A stretch of DNA of 64,000 nucleotides from CAVQWT01 sp963717705 (GCA_963717705.1 CAVQWT010000004.1:124001-188000), one strand, 5' to 3'; counted from the first letter of the stretch, positions 1 to 9,369 are shown. The notes: generated from the letters alone by a model not told the origin. Program-made: numbers and translations.

Positions 1-352
1 TGATGCGCGCCTGCATCGCCTCGGCGTACCACGCGTTCATGTAGACGGCGATGCGTCCGCGCGGCGGCAGCGCCCGCCAGTAGCGCCAGGCAGGAGGGTG
101 CGCGAGCTCTTCCGGCGTGCGCGGGCCGAACGCCAGCACCCGCAGGTGGCGCGGATCCATCCACTCGGAAAGCTTCATCGCGGTTTCGCCGCGCCCCCCC
201 GAGGCGACGCCCGACAGCAGCACGACGACGGCCTTGCGCCGACCTTCGAGCAGGTCGTACTGGGCGTTGACCAGCGCTTCCCGCAACCCCGGCTCGGCGC
301 GCTCGTATTCGCGCTTGCCGATGGCGTGGCCGACTTCCGCGGTCTCGAGCAT
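1..352 (-). CDS. pap: Polyphosphate:AMP phosphotransferase, N-terminal part (cut by window edge)
   Basis: The first 117 codons of a class II PPK2-type polyphosphate:AMP phosphotransferase, which makes ADP from AMP and polyphosphate in the cytoplasm. Family signatures visible are the N-terminal LETAEVGHAIGKREYE block, the phosphate-loop region SGVASGGRGET, EWMDPRH, and WRYWRALPPRGRIAVY with NAWY. The start is the ATG at 352, matching where relatives begin. In the relatives I remember the loop reads GxxGAGKGE, so here an Arg stands in place of the usual Walker A Lys. The gene follows the CYTH-CHAD gene after 21 bp on the same strand, and CHAD domains bind polyphosphate, so a shared operon fits. 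The C-terminal part lies outside the window. Confidence 0.85.
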   Translation of the reverse strand, partial: MLETAEVGHAIGKREYERAEPGLREALVNAQYDLLEGRRKAVVVLLSGVASGGRGETAMKLSEWMDPRHLRVLAFGPRTPEELAHPPAWRYWRALPPRGRIAVYMNAWYAEAMQARI

Positions 353-373
353 GGGGTGGTCTCCTTCGAACGG

Positions 374-1960
374 TCAGTCGCGGCGCCAGAATCGATTCGC
401 GCCGGCGAAGCGCCGCGCCGGCGCGGCGAGAATGGCGGCGGCGTGGAGCGACTGCGCCGCCGCATAGCCCTGGAGCACGCCTTGGATCAGGGCGTCGTCG
501 CCCGCGAGTTCGCGCGCGAGGCGGGCGACCGTCGCGGCGTCGTTGATGCTGCCGAGCGCCCCCTGCAGCGCCGCCAGCGCCTTGGCGTAGCGGCGCGCGG
601 CTGCGGATTCGAACATCGGACCGAAGAACTCGGCGGCGTAGCGGAGCTTCTTCGCCGCGATGCGCAGGGCGTGCAGCTCGGCGGTGGAGCGTCCGGCGAG
701 ATGCCGCAAGGATTTCGCGACCCGCCGGTGCCGTCGCTCGAGCGTCGCCGCGGCGAACGCGCGGGCGTCCGTGGGCGGGGCGACCGCAACGACGTCTGCA
801 TTCGGCGCAATCGGCGCAATCTGCGCGTTCGGCGCGCTGATCCACGCGCCGGCGTCGAGCACGAAGGCGACGAAGCGACGGGCCCGGACAGCGGTCCGCG
901 CCGCGGCGCGCGCCTCGCGGCGCTGCCGCGCGACGCGACGCCCCAACCCAGCCAGGGCGCCCGCGAGACCGGCGTCGTCGGCGACCGCCGCGGTCAGCGC
1001 CGGCAGCGTCTCGGTGGCCAGGACATCGAGGTCGCGCGCCCGGCCGAGGGCCGCGGCCAGCGCCTTCGCCTCGGCGGCCAGCGCCGCGACCCGCGCGTCG
1101 TCGCCGAGCTGCGCCGCCAGCGCGAGGCAGGCCCGTAGCCGCCGCGTGCCGACGCGCATCTGGTGAATCCATTCGGGATCGGTGTCGCTGCAAAGGCCCG
1201 TGGCGTTGCCGGCGATCTGGGCGACGCAGCCGGCGGCGACCCGCGCCAGCGCCGTTCCTGCGTCGATGCCCGGCGGCAGCGCCTCGACGGCCAGCAGCGA
1301 CGCCCGCTGGGGGGCGCCCAGCGCAGGCTTCCGGCGTGCGAGGTCGTCGCCGCGCTCGGCCTTGTTGCGCAGGCCGACGACGAACGGCAGGTCGGCGGCA
1401 AGCACCCTCGCGAAGTCGAACAGCGCCAGCGGCACGCCGGCCTCGAGCTCGAGCTCGACTTCGGCAATCGGCACGCGCCGGCGGCCGGCGACGATGGCGC
1501 CGTGATCGATGCACAGCGACGCGAACGATCCGTCGGCGAGCTCCAGCGGCAACGTGCGGCGGACGATGTCGGTCGTGTAGCGTGCCGACAGCGTGCCGCT
1601 GCGCCAGGATTTCTCCAGCAGCTTGCGCCACGGCGTCTCGGCAAACCGGGCGGGGTCGACGGCCGGGCCGGGGAGCGGCCATTCGTCCTCGCGCCGCGAG
1701 TGCAGGGCGCCTCCCGCTTCCGGCAGCGGCGGCCCCTTGATCGTCTGCACCCAGCGGCGACCGTCGCGACGCACCCTCAGGGCGATGCCGGCCTCGGCGA
1801 GCGCGCGGTCCGGTGTGTCGAAATAGGTGGAGACGACGCGCGCGCGCCGCAGCGGCGCCCGGCGCGCGGCGACGACCGCGGGGTGCCGCAGCAACGCGTT
1901 GGCCGAGGCCGGAGAAAGCCCCAGCTTGAGTTCGATCTCGGCGGCGCCGGAGGCGGTCAT
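374..1960 (-). CDS. CYTH and CHAD domain protein (inorganic triphosphatase-like)
   Basis: A 528-residue cytoplasmic protein. The N-terminal CYTH (triphosphate tunnel) domain starts with the ExExK signature EIELK at residues 8-12 and covers about residues 1-200. It is followed by a His/Arg/Lys-rich helical CHAD domain (about 260-510) with WIHQMRVGTRRLRA and ELHALRIAAKKLRYAAEFF, the two basic blocks that bind polyphosphate. CYTH-CHAD proteins hydrolyse inorganic triphosphate (compare E. coli YgiF) and associate with polyphosphate. The open frame extends 37 codons further upstream, but the ATG at 1960 places ExExK at the usual distance from the N-terminus. The gene sits between aroG and the polyphosphate:AMP phosphotransferase gene, spaced 34 and 21 bp. 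Confidence 0.9.
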   Translation of the reverse strand: MTASGAAEIELKLGLSPASANALLRHPAVVAARRAPLRRARVVSTYFDTPDRALAEAGIALRVRRDGRRWVQTIKGPPLPEAGGALHSRREDEWPLPGPAVDPARFAETPWRKLLEKSWRSGTLSARYTTDIVRRTLPLELADGSFASLCIDHGAIVAGRRRVPIAEVELELEAGVPLALFDFARVLAADLPFVVGLRNKAERGDDLARRKPALGAPQRASLLAVEALPPGIDAGTALARVAAGCVAQIAGNATGLCSDTDPEWIHQMRVGTRRLRACLALAAQLGDDARVAALAAEAKALAAALGRARDLDVLATETLPALTAAVADDAGLAGALAGLGRRVARQRREARAAARTAVRARRFVAFVLDAGAWISAPNAQIAPIAPNADVVAVAPPTDARAFAAATLERRHRRVAKSLRHLAGRSTAELHALRIAAKKLRYAAEFFGPMFESAAARRYAKALAALQGALGSINDAATVARLARELAGDDALIQGVLQGYAAAQSLHAAAILAAPARRFAGANRFWRRD

Positions 1961-1994
1961 GCGGCTGCGGTCGGGGCGCGCCGGCGACGGCGAC

Positions 1995-3119
1995 TCACGC
2001 GGCCTCGGACAGCTTGAGCCTGCGCGCACGCACCGCCTCGGCGAGGTCCGCGAGCACGCCGGCGGTCGCATCCCAGCCGATGCAGCCGTCGGTGATCGAG
2101 ACGCCGTAGTGCAGCGGCACGCCCGGCTTCAGGTCCTGCCGGCCCGGGTTGATGTGGCTCTCGATCATCACGCCGATGATGCGCTCGTCGCCGCCGGCGA
2201 CCTGGGCGGCGACGTCGTGCGCGACGTCGATCTGCCGCTCGGGATTCTTCTGGCTGTTGGCGTGCGAGCAGTCGACCATCAGTCGGGCGGCGAGGCCCGC
2301 GCCCGCGAGTGCCCTGCAGGTCGCCTCGACGCTGGCGGCGTCGTAATTCGGCGCCGCTCCCCCGCGCAGGATGATGTGGCAGTCCTCGTTGCCGGCGGTC
2401 TGAACGATGGCGGAGTGGCCGCCCTTGGTCACCGACAGGAAGTGGTGCGGCGCCGACGCCGCCTTGATGGCGTCGACGGCGATGCGCACGTTGCCGTCGG
2501 TGCCGTTCTTGAAGCCGACGGGGCAGGAGAGTCCCGAGGCCAGCTGGCGGTGGACCTGGCTCTCGGTGGTGCGCGCCCCGATCGCGCCCCACGCGATCAG
2601 GTCGGCGTAGTACTGCGGCGTGATCATGTCGAGGTATTCGGTGCCGGCCGGCAGCTCGAGTTCGTTGACTTCGGCGAGGATGCGGCGCGCGAGACGCAGG
2701 CCCTCGTTGATCTTGTAGCTGTCGTCGAGCCGCGGGTCGTTGATCAGCCCCTTCCAGCCGACGGTGGTGCGGGGCTTCTCGAAGTAGACGCGCATGACCA
2801 CGACCAGGTCGTCGGCAAGCTCGCGGCGCAGCGCGGCGAGGCGGGTCGCGTAGTCGATCGCCGCGTCGTAGTCGTGGATCGAGCAGGGACCGACGATGAC
2901 GACGAGTCGGTCGTCGGCGCCGTGCAGCACCCGATGGATCGCGTGGCGGGCGTCGAAGGTCGTCTTCGCGGCCACGTCGGAGGTCGGAAACTCGCGCAGC
3001 AGATGGGCGGGCGGCGCCAGCTCCATGATGTCGGTGATCCGGGTGTCGTCGACCGGGAGTTTCGACGGCGCGCCGCCGGTTGCGGCAGCTCGATTGCGGT
3101 GGGCGGTGGACGTGGGCAC
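1995..3119 (-). CDS. aroG: 3-deoxy-7-phosphoheptulonate synthase, class I
   Basis: DAHP synthase condenses phosphoenolpyruvate and erythrose 4-phosphate, the first step of the shikimate pathway, in the cytoplasm. The 374-residue length fits the AroF/G/H class (about 350). Recognisable blocks are VIVGPCSIHD, MRVYFEKPRTTVGWKG, SGLSCPVGFKNGTDG, VTKGGHSAIVQTAGN, DCSHANSQK and GVMIESHINPGRQ, covering the PEP/metal site. The start is a GTG at 3119 with GGAG about six bases upstream; the N-terminal 15 residues before SKLPVDDTRI are low-complexity. It is probably the first gene of an operon with the CYTH-CHAD and phosphotransferase genes. Which aromatic amino acid inhibits it cannot be told by eye. 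Confidence 0.95.
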   Translation of the reverse strand: MPTSTAHRNRAAATGGAPSKLPVDDTRITDIMELAPPAHLLREFPTSDVAAKTTFDARHAIHRVLHGADDRLVVIVGPCSIHDYDAAIDYATRLAALRRELADDLVVVMRVYFEKPRTTVGWKGLINDPRLDDSYKINEGLRLARRILAEVNELELPAGTEYLDMITPQYYADLIAWGAIGARTTESQVHRQLASGLSCPVGFKNGTDGNVRIAVDAIKAASAPHHFLSVTKGGHSAIVQTAGNEDCHIILRGGAAPNYDAASVEATCRALAGAGLAARLMVDCSHANSQKNPERQIDVAHDVAAQVAGGDERIIGVMIESHINPGRQDLKPGVPLHYGVSITDGCIGWDATAGVLADLAEAVRARRLKLSEAA

Positions 3120-3149
3120 GGGCAGCTCCGGACGGACAAATGCGTTGCA

Positions 3150-3178
3150 ATTACAGGAAAATCAGGATGTTACACCAA
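3150..3178 (-). promoter_or_regulatory. Candidate aroG promoter
   Basis: On the minus strand TTGGTG (3178-3173) and TGTAAT (3155-3150) are separated by 17 bp, about 30 bp before the aroG GTG. The -10 matches five of six consensus bases and the -35 three of six. The area is the most AT-rich stretch nearby. Inferred only. Confidence 0.35.
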
Positions 3179-3418
3179 ATATCAACACCGGTCGCACATT
3201 GTGCCATGGCCCCTGGTGCGCTGCAGCATGCGGATTTGCGACATCGTCCGAATGGCTGTCCCCGTTTTCGTTGCGTCGCGCGTTTAGGATGCCGTAGACT
3301 GCTTTCGTGCTTGCCGGAGGGGCAGCGAACCGGTGGCGGATCGGACTTCACGCACCACAAGATGGCGGGCAACCGCCGCGACAAAATCACCGCAAGTCCC
3401 GTTCGAGGAGATCCCCGC

Positions 3419-3685
3419 ATGAAGAAGCTGCTTGCCCTGGCGATCGTCGGCGCCTTTGCCGTCGCCGCCAACCCCGCATTCGCCAACGCCCAGCAGGACC
3501 GGATGAAGGTCTGCAACGCCAAGGCAGCCGACAAGAAGGGCGACGAGCGCAAGAAGTTCATGAGCGACTGCCTTGCCGCCGAGAAGGTGTCGCAGCAGGA
3601 CAAGATGAAAGCCTGCAACACCAAGGCGGGCGAAAAGAAGGGCGACGAGCGCAAGGCGTTCATGAGCCAGTGCCTCAAGGGATGA
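3419..3685 (+). CDS. psiF: PsiF repeat family secreted protein
   Basis: An 88-residue exported protein. A signal peptide (MKKLLALAIVGAFAVAANPAFA) is followed by two PsiF repeats of about 32 residues, each with the pattern QQDxMKxCNxKAxxKKGDERKxFMSxCL. In E. coli psiF is phosphate-starvation inducible; its biochemical role is unknown. The start is ATG 3419 with GAGGAG a few bases upstream, and an in-frame upstream extension has no signal-peptide logic. The gene diverges from aroG and is followed by a strong terminator, so it is probably a single-gene unit. Its closeness to polyphosphate genes is suggestive of phosphate physiology, but no Pho box was identified. Confidence 0.93.
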   Translation: MKKLLALAIVGAFAVAANPAFANAQQDRMKVCNAKAADKKGDERKKFMSDCLAAEKVSQQDKMKACNTKAGEKKGDERKAFMSQCLKG

Positions 3686-3750
3686 CGTAGAGGCGCGCAA
3701 CGATCAGAACCCGGCCTGGCGACCTCCTGTCCGCCCGGCCGCTACTGGCG

Positions 3751-3785
3751 AGGCCGCACGGGGCAACCCGTGCGGCCTTGTTTTT
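3751..3785 (+). terminator. Intrinsic terminator of psiF
   Basis: A perfect 12-bp stem (3751-3762 with 3767-3778) closed by a GCAA tetraloop is followed by TGTTTTT. It lies 66 bp after the psiF stop, with textbook rho-independent architecture. Confidence 0.93.
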
Positions 3786-3846
3786 GGACACGGCGCCCTG
3801 CCGAATCTCTGGCGCCATCCGTGGGAACAACCCGTGCCACGCTGCA

Positions 3847-3920
3847 GGTCGCGCCGAGGAGGCGTGCCCTGCTGCGTCGATGACCCACTCCTCCGCAGGG
3901 CACGCCACCCCGTCGCGACC
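3847..3920. repeat. Nested symmetric inverted repeat
   Basis: An outer 7-bp stem GGTCGCG/CGCGACC (3847-3853 with 3914-3920) encloses a perfect 12-bp stem GGCGTGCCCTGC/GCAGGGCACGCC (3861-3872 with 3895-3906). Exactly seven unpaired bases lie on each side between the stems, and the apical loop is 22 nt. It lies about 50 bp past the rlmI stop and after the psiF terminator. It could act as a terminator or mRNA-end structure for rlmI, or be a REP-like element. No T-run follows on either strand. Confidence 0.6.
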
Positions 3921-3968
3921 AGTCGGCGGCGTCCGCAGCACGCGGCGTGCGTTGCGCTGGCGCCCGGG

Positions 3969-5183
3969 TCAGCCCGCCTTCCGGACCAGCAGACCCTTGA
4001 GGTATTCGCCTTCGGGGAACGCCAGTGCTACCGGGTGATCGGAGCTGGCGCCGAAGCGGCCGATGACGGCGGCGTCGGCGTTGGCGTCGAGCGCGGCGCC
4101 GGCGACGATCTTGCGGAACAGCGCGGCGTCGATGCCCCCGCTGCACGAGAACGTCGCGAGCAGGCCGCCGGCGCGCAGCATCTTCAGCGCCAGCAGATTG
4201 ACGTCCTTGTACGCGCGCGCCGCGCGCTCGGCGTGCGCCGCCGTCGGCGCGAACTTGGGCGGATCGACGACGATGCAGTCGAAGCTGGCGCCGGCGTTGC
4301 GCAGCTGCCGCAATTCGGCGAAGGCGTCGGCTTCGCGCCAGGACGCGCGGGCGGGGTCCAGCGCGGGGTTCAGCGCGACGTTCTCGCGTGCGAGCGCCAG
4401 CGCGTCGGCGGAACTGTCGATCGACAGCACGCTGGTTGCGCCGCCCGCCAGCAGGGCGAGGGTGAAGCCGCCGGTGTAGCAGAACACGTTGAGGGCGTCG
4501 CCGCGGGCGACGGTGCGCAGGCTGGCGCGGCTGTCGCGCTGGTCGAGGTAGAAGCCGGTCTTCTGGCCGCCGGCGACGTCGACCCGGTAGAGGAGCCCGC
4601 CCTCGACCAGGGTCACCACGTCCGGCAGCGCGCCGCGGAGCACGCCGACGCGCGGGGGCAGCCCCTCGAGCGCCCGCACCTCGGCGTCGGAGCGCTCGAA
4701 CACGCAGCAGACGCCAGGGAGCGCGGCCAGCGCATCGGCCAGCGCCTCGCGCTGCGCGTCGGCGCCGGCCGACGACAGCTGCAGGACGACGGTGGCGCCG
4801 TAGCGGTCGGCCACCACCCCGGGCAGGCCGTCCGACTCGCCGTGCACCAGCCGGCACGCGTCGTGGGCGGCGTCGCGCATGCCGGCGCGCGCGGTCGCCG
4901 CGCGCTCGACCTTGCGCGCGAAGAACGCGACGTCGATGGCCTCGCGCTCGTCGAAGGTCCACACCCGCGCGCGGATCTGAGACGACGGCGAAAACGCGGC
5001 GCGGGCGAGAAAGGCGCCGTTGGCGTCGCGCACGGCCACCGTCGCGCCCGACGTCGGCGCACCGTCGACGCGGTCGATCGCGCCGGAAAAGATCCAGGGA
5101 TGCCGCAGCCGCAGCGACTTCTCGCGGCCGGGCTTCAACGCGATCGTCGCGGTCGGCCCGCCGGCGGTCCCGGCCGTCGTCAC
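3969..5183 (-). CDS. rlmI: 23S rRNA (cytosine-C5)-methyltransferase RlmI
   Basis: A SAM-dependent m5C methyltransferase acting on 23S rRNA (C1962 in E. coli). Of 404 residues, the N-terminal part (about 1-90) is a PUA-type RNA-binding domain with [21 protein letters not shown]. Then come [43 protein letters not shown] (SAM site), [11 protein letters not shown] and the catalytic-Cys region TFSCSGGI. Length agrees with the family (about 396). The start is GTG 5183, overlapping the upstream TGA as GTGA, so translation is probably coupled to the DUF1499 gene. Confidence 0.93.
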   Translation of the reverse strand: MTTAGTAGGPTATIALKPGREKSLRLRHPWIFSGAIDRVDGAPTSGATVAVRDANGAFLARAAFSPSSQIRARVWTFDEREAIDVAFFARKVERAATARAGMRDAAHDACRLVHGESDGLPGVVADRYGATVVLQLSSAGADAQREALADALAALPGVCCVFERSDAEVRALEGLPPRVGVLRGALPDVVTLVEGGLLYRVDVAGGQKTGFYLDQRDSRASLRTVARGDALNVFCYTGGFTLALLAGGATSVLSIDSSADALALARENVALNPALDPARASWREADAFAELRQLRNAGASFDCIVVDPPKFAPTAAHAERAARAYKDVNLLALKMLRAGGLLATFSCSGGIDAALFRKIVAGAALDANADAAVIGRFGASSDHPVALAFPEGEYLKGLLVRKAG

Positions 5184-5662
5184 TTCGGCTTCGCCGGTGG
5201 CGCCTCGAACAGCGCGCGGATCACCTCGATCCGCTTGCGATTGACGCCGAGGTCGCTGTAGCCGATTCGCGACGCCGAGCGCAGTTCGATCACGCGCGCG
5301 GCCGGGTCGATGTGCGCCTCGAAGTCGTCGACGAAGCCCATCAGCGTGGTGGCGAACTCGGCGTGCAGGTAGCCGTCGCGGCGGGTGACGAGCGTTGCGC
5401 CGGGCTGTGCCGCGACGACGTCGGCGAGTCGCTGCAGCGCGGCGGCGGGGTCGCCATCGAACGAAAGCGCCGCGACGCGGTGCGCTTCGTCGGTGGCGGC
5501 GCTGGACACGCAGTTGGGCTTGGCCGGGCAGGGGGCGAGGCGGCCGTCGCGCATCCCCAGCGACGCGGGAGGCGAGCCGGCGAAGAGGTTCCCGAACAGC
5601 GCGGCCATGGCCGGGTCGGCGATCGTCAGTGTGAGCGCGACGACGAGCGCAGCGCGCTTCAT
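5180..5662 (-). CDS. DUF1499 family exported protein
   Basis: A 160-residue protein with a signal peptide ([20 protein letters not shown]) and a DUF1499 domain. Typical blocks are [37 protein letters not shown] and [22 protein letters not shown]. The biochemical role of DUF1499 is unknown; members are periplasmic or membrane associated. ATG 5662 overlaps the stop of the aldo/keto reductase gene (ATGA), and its own stop overlaps the rlmI GTG. The three genes therefore form one coupled operon, though no functional link between them is evident. Confidence 0.9.
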   Translation of the reverse strand: MKRAALVVALTLTIADPAMAALFGNLFAGSPPASLGMRDGRLAPCPAKPNCVSSAATDEAHRVAALSFDGDPAAALQRLADVVAAQPGATLVTRRDGYLHAEFATTLMGFVDDFEAHIDPAARVIELRSASRIGYSDLGVNRKRIEVIRALFEAPPAKPK

Positions 5663-6642
5663 GCCGCGGGCGTGCCCTTGAGCGCGGTCTCGATCCTCGC
5701 CATGACGTCGGGCGCGAGCAGCGGCACCACGGCGAGCGCCTTCATGTTCTCGGTGACCTGCGCGGCGCGGCTGGCGCCGGTGATCACCGTCGACACGTTG
5801 GGGTTCTTGAGGCACCACGCCAGCGACATCTGCGCCAGCGTGCAGCCCAGGTCCCTGGCGATCGGCGCCAGGCGGCGGGCCACCGCCAGCTTCGCCGGCT
5901 CGGTCAGCCGCTCGGCCAGCCATTCGTAGCCCTTGACCGCGCCGCGCGAATCCGGCGGGATCCCGTCGTTGTACTTGCCGGTCAGGAGGCCCGAGGCGAG
6001 CGGGCTCCAGGTCGTCGTGCCGAGGCCCAGGTCGCGGTACAGCCGCGCGTACTCCGTCTCGACGCGGTCGCGATGCAGCAGGTTGTACTGCGGCTGCTCC
6101 ATCACCGGCTTGTGCAGGTGATGCTTGTCGGCGACGTGCCAGGCAGCGGCGATTTCGGCGGCGGTCCATTCCGACGTTCCCCAGTAAAGCGCCTTGCCGG
6201 CGGCGATCATGTCGTGCATCGCGCGGACGGTCTCCTCGAGCGGGGTGTCCGGGTCGGCGCGGTGGCAGAACACGAGGTCGACGTAATCGAGTCCCAGGCG
6301 CGCAAGGGAGCCGTCGATCGCCTGCATCAGGTACTTGCGGTTGAGGGTGTTCTTCTCGTTGGGTCCGTCGTGCATGCCCCAGTAGAACTTGGTCGAGACC
6401 AGGTACGACGAGCGGCGCCAGCCCATCTGCTGCAGCACCTCGCCCATGATGGTCTCCGACTGCCCCTTGGCGTAGACCTCGGCGTTGTCGAAGAAGTTGA
6501 CGCCCGCGTCGTAGGCGGCCGCCATGCACTCGCGGGCGACGTCGGTGCCCATCTGGTTGCCGTAGGTCACCCAGGAGCCGAACGACAGTTCGCTCACCTT
6601 GAGGCCCGAGGCGCCGAGTCGGCGATAGTTCATCGTGGTCAT
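5659..6642 (-). CDS. Aldo/keto reductase (Kv-beta-like AKR family)
   Basis: A 327-residue NADPH-dependent aldo/keto reductase with a TIM-barrel fold. The catalytic tetrad is visible: Asp and Tyr in [11 protein letters not shown], Lys in VSTKFYWG, and His in [10 protein letters not shown]. Cofactor-binding elements are [41 protein letters not shown] and the C-terminal [18 protein letters not shown]. The sequence resembles the voltage-gated K-channel beta-subunit-like branch (E. coli YghZ type). The substrate is unknown; members reduce aldehydes and methylglyoxal. It is the first gene of the operon with DUF1499 and rlmI and is divergent from the S9 peptidase. Confidence 0.93.
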   Translation of the reverse strand: MTTMNYRRLGASGLKVSELSFGSWVTYGNQMGTDVARECMAAAYDAGVNFFDNAEVYAKGQSETIMGEVLQQMGWRRSSYLVSTKFYWGMHDGPNEKNTLNRKYLMQAIDGSLARLGLDYVDLVFCHRADPDTPLEETVRAMHDMIAAGKALYWGTSEWTAAEIAAAWHVADKHHLHKPVMEQPQYNLLHRDRVETEYARLYRDLGLGTTTWSPLASGLLTGKYNDGIPPDSRGAVKGYEWLAERLTEPAKLAVARRLAPIARDLGCTLAQMSLAWCLKNPNVSTVITGASRAAQVTENMKALAVVPLLAPDVMARIETALKGTPAA

Positions 6643-6788
6643 GGGGATTCCGTGCCGATGGAGATCGAGGGGGAACGCGGAGTGTCCAGGGGGGCGCCGG
6701 GGCGCGCGGCCGGGATCGCTGCGGTCCCGCCTCCGGCGTAGAATCGCGCCTTTGTCGCCATTCTATCGAACACCGGAGCACCCTGCCG

Positions 6789-8864
6789 ATGCCCACGCCC
6801 AAACGCGCTGCCGCCGCCGGCGCCGCGGCGACGACGCGCCCCGCCCGCCGCCGCAAGCCTCCGCTCACCGTCGAGACGCTGTGGGCGCTGAAGCGCATCG
6901 CGCCGCCGACGCTGTCCCCCGACGGCGGCACCGCCTGCGCCGCGGTGACGAGCTTCGACATGGCGGACAACGAGAGCCGGACCGAGCTGTGGACCTTTCC
7001 CACCGGGTTCGGCGCGAAGGGCCGGCCGCGTGCGCTGACCGCCGGCGACAAGGATTCCGACCCGCAGTGGTCGCCCGACGGCACGCAGATCGCCTTCATC
7101 GCCAAGCGGAAGGGGGATGACGAGCCGCAGGTCTACCTGATCGATCCCTCCGGGGGCGAGGCGCGGCGGCTGACCCGGCTCGCGACCGGCTGTGCGTCGT
7201 TGCGCTGGTTCCGCGACGGCAGGCGCCTGGCGTTCGTCAGTCGGGTCTGGCCCGACCTCGCGACCGAAGCGCTGCAGGCGAAGCGGCTCAAGGCACGCAA
7301 GGACGACAAGGTCAAGGCCCACGTCACCGAGCGAGGCGAGTACCGGTTCTGGGACCACTGGCTGACCGACGGCCGCGAGCCGCACGTGTTCGTCGTCGAC
7401 GTCGCCACCGGCCGCTGTCGCGACGCGCTTGCCGGCACCGGCCTGTCGCTGCCGCCCTGGGACCCGTCGGCCGACGATTTCGACGTCGCGCCGGACGGCC
7501 GCGAGATCGCGATCACCGCCGACCTCGCGCCCGAGCCGGCGATGATGAACCAGACCGACATCGTCGTCGTCGAGCTCGCGTCCCGCCGCAAGCGGGTGCT
7601 GACCGCGACGACGAACACCGCCGACGCGCATCCGCGGTATTCGCCCGACGGCCGGTCGATCGCGTTCCATTCCTACGACACCAAGCGCTCGTTCAACGAC
7701 CAAGGCCGCGTGTCGCTGCTCGATCGGAAGACCGGCCGCATCCGAGGGCTGGCGCCGGCGTTCGACCGCGCGACCACGCACCTCGCGTGGCGGCCGGACA
7801 GCGCCGCGCTGCTCTTCTGTGTCGAGGACCGCGGCCGCGTCGGGGTCTGGCAGCAGAAGCTCGACGCCGCGGAGCCGTCGCTGCGGGTCGCCGGAGGCAC
7901 GGTCGGCGGATTCTGCCAGTCGGCCGACGGCAGCGTGCTCGCGTTCGACCGGTCGAGCTACCTGCACCCGGCGGCGCTGTTCGCGGCGCGTGCCGACGGC
8001 AGCGCCGAACGTCCGCTGGAAGCGCTCAACCGGGCAATCCTCGCGCGCCACGCGCTGGGCGAGGTGCGCGAGCTGACGATCAAGGGCCACGGCGGCGACC
8101 CGGTCCAGGTCTGGCTGGTCCTGCCGCCGAACTTCGATCCGTCCCGGCGCTGGCCGCTGATGCACTCGATCCACGGCGGGCCGCACGCCGCGCACCTCGA
8201 CACCTGGCACTATCGCTGGAACACGCAGGTGTTCGCGGGCCGCGGCTACGTCGTCGCCGCCGTCAACTACCACGGCAGCTCGGGCTTCGGGCAGAAGTGG
8301 CTTGAGACCATCACCGGCAGGTACGGCACGAAGGAGCTCGCCGACCACGAGGCGGCGACCGATCACCTGCTGAAGCAGGGCTTCGTCGACCGCGCCCGGC
8401 TGGTCGCCACCGGCGGCAGCTACGGCGGGTTCATGGTCGCGTACATGAACGGGCACACCGACCGCTATCGTGCTTTCGTCTGCCACGCCGGTTGCTACGA
8501 CTGGGTGTCGATGATGGCGACCGACGGCTACAAGTTCTTCGCCGACGAGCTCGGCGCGTTCCACTGGGACGACGAGAAGCGCGTGCTGGCGCAGTCGCCG
8601 CACCATCACGTCAAGGCGGCGAAGACGCCGACGCTGGTGATCCACGGCGAGCTCGACTACCGCGTGCCGGGGACGCAGGGGCTCCAGTACTACAACACGC
8701 TGAAGGCGAAGGGCGTGCCGGCCCGGCTGGTCTACTTCCCCGACGAGAACCACTGGATCCTCAAGCCGCAGAACTCGCGCCTCTGGTACCGCGAGTTCTT
8801 CGACTGGGTGAAGCGCTACGCCCCCGGCGGACCAGCCGTGCGCGGGGCGACCGGACGCGCCTAG
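6789..8864 (+). CDS. S9 family prolyl oligopeptidase-type peptidase
   Basis: A 691-residue serine peptidase. Residues about 30-400 form a beta-propeller of PD40/TolB-like repeats (DSDPQWSPDGTQIAFIA, ADAHPRYSPDGRSIAFHS). The C-terminal alpha/beta-hydrolase domain (about 420-680) holds the triad Ser544 (GGSYGGFM), Asp623 (GELDYRVPG) and His655 (DENHWIL). The family cleaves short peptides after the propeller filters by size. No signal peptide is present; the N-terminus is Ala/Arg-rich, suggesting a cytoplasmic enzyme. The stop overlaps the convergent DksA-type gene by 4 bp. A TAGAAT hexamer at 6739-6744 is a possible -10 element. Confidence 0.93.
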   Translation: MPTPKRAAAAGAAATTRPARRRKPPLTVETLWALKRIAPPTLSPDGGTACAAVTSFDMADNESRTELWTFPTGFGAKGRPRALTAGDKDSDPQWSPDGTQIAFIAKRKGDDEPQVYLIDPSGGEARRLTRLATGCASLRWFRDGRRLAFVSRVWPDLATEALQAKRLKARKDDKVKAHVTERGEYRFWDHWLTDGREPHVFVVDVATGRCRDALAGTGLSLPPWDPSADDFDVAPDGREIAITADLAPEPAMMNQTDIVVVELASRRKRVLTATTNTADAHPRYSPDGRSIAFHSYDTKRSFNDQGRVSLLDRKTGRIRGLAPAFDRATTHLAWRPDSAALLFCVEDRGRVGVWQQKLDAAEPSLRVAGGTVGGFCQSADGSVLAFDRSSYLHPAALFAARADGSAERPLEALNRAILARHALGEVRELTIKGHGGDPVQVWLVLPPNFDPSRRWPLMHSIHGGPHAAHLDTWHYRWNTQVFAGRGYVVAAVNYHGSSGFGQKWLETITGRYGTKELADHEAATDHLLKQGFVDRARLVATGGSYGGFMVAYMNGHTDRYRAFVCHAGCYDWVSMMATDGYKFFADELGAFHWDDEKRVLAQSPHHHVKAAKTPTLVIHGELDYRVPGTQGLQYYNTLKAKGVPARLVYFPDENHWILKPQNSRLWYREFFDWVKRYAPGGPAVRGATGRA

Positions 8865-9262
8865 ACCGCCGTCGACTGCGGTCCTGCGATCTTGCGTTCC
8901 CACGCCTCCTGGCAGGGGACGCAGCGGCGCGCTGTCGGATACGCCACCAGGCGCGCGGGCGCGATGGTGACGCCGCAGTCCACGCATTCGCCATAGCCTC
9001 CGTCGCGGAAGCGCGCCAGCGCGGCGTCGACGTCCGCGAGTTCGTTGACGAGGTGGCGGACCTCGGCGATGTCCAGTTCGGCCAGGGCGTCGGCGACCGC
9101 CCAGTCGTCGTTCTCCTCGAGGCGGTGCGCGAGGCCGACGACGCGCGTGTCGCCGCTTCCCTTCAGCTGCGCGCCCGTTTCGGCGACGAGCACGGCGCGC
9201 CGTGCTTCGAGTGCGGCCTTGAGGCGGGCGCGATCGGCGGCGGACAGGGGGGCGGTGGACAT
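8861..9262 (-). CDS. DksA/TraR-type C4 zinc-finger protein
   Basis: A 133-residue protein with a helical N-terminal region and a C-terminal zinc finger. The Cys pairs are in GYGECVDCGVTIAPARL and RRCVPCQE, spaced as in DksA/TraR. Family members bind the RNA-polymerase secondary channel and modulate transcription with ppGpp. The coiled-coil part (LARFRDGGY, LVNELADVDAAL) is shorter than in DksA proper, so TraR-like or YbiI-like is a better label. The start is ATG 9262. It converges on the peptidase gene, the two stop codons sharing CTAG, and is divergent from hsp20. Confidence 0.88.
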   Translation of the reverse strand: MSTAPLSAADRARLKAALEARRAVLVAETGAQLKGSGDTRVVGLAHRLEENDDWAVADALAELDIAEVRHLVNELADVDAALARFRDGGYGECVDCGVTIAPARLVAYPTARRCVPCQEAWERKIAGPQSTAV

Positions 9263-9369
9263 GGCTTTCCTTTGGCGGCATCGAGCCGGTTGCCCTATCG
9301 TCGCGCGACCCGGCGCCGCGGGGGTTGATCGGCGTCAAGGCGCGGCCGGCGCCGGGCGGCGGCGGGCCC

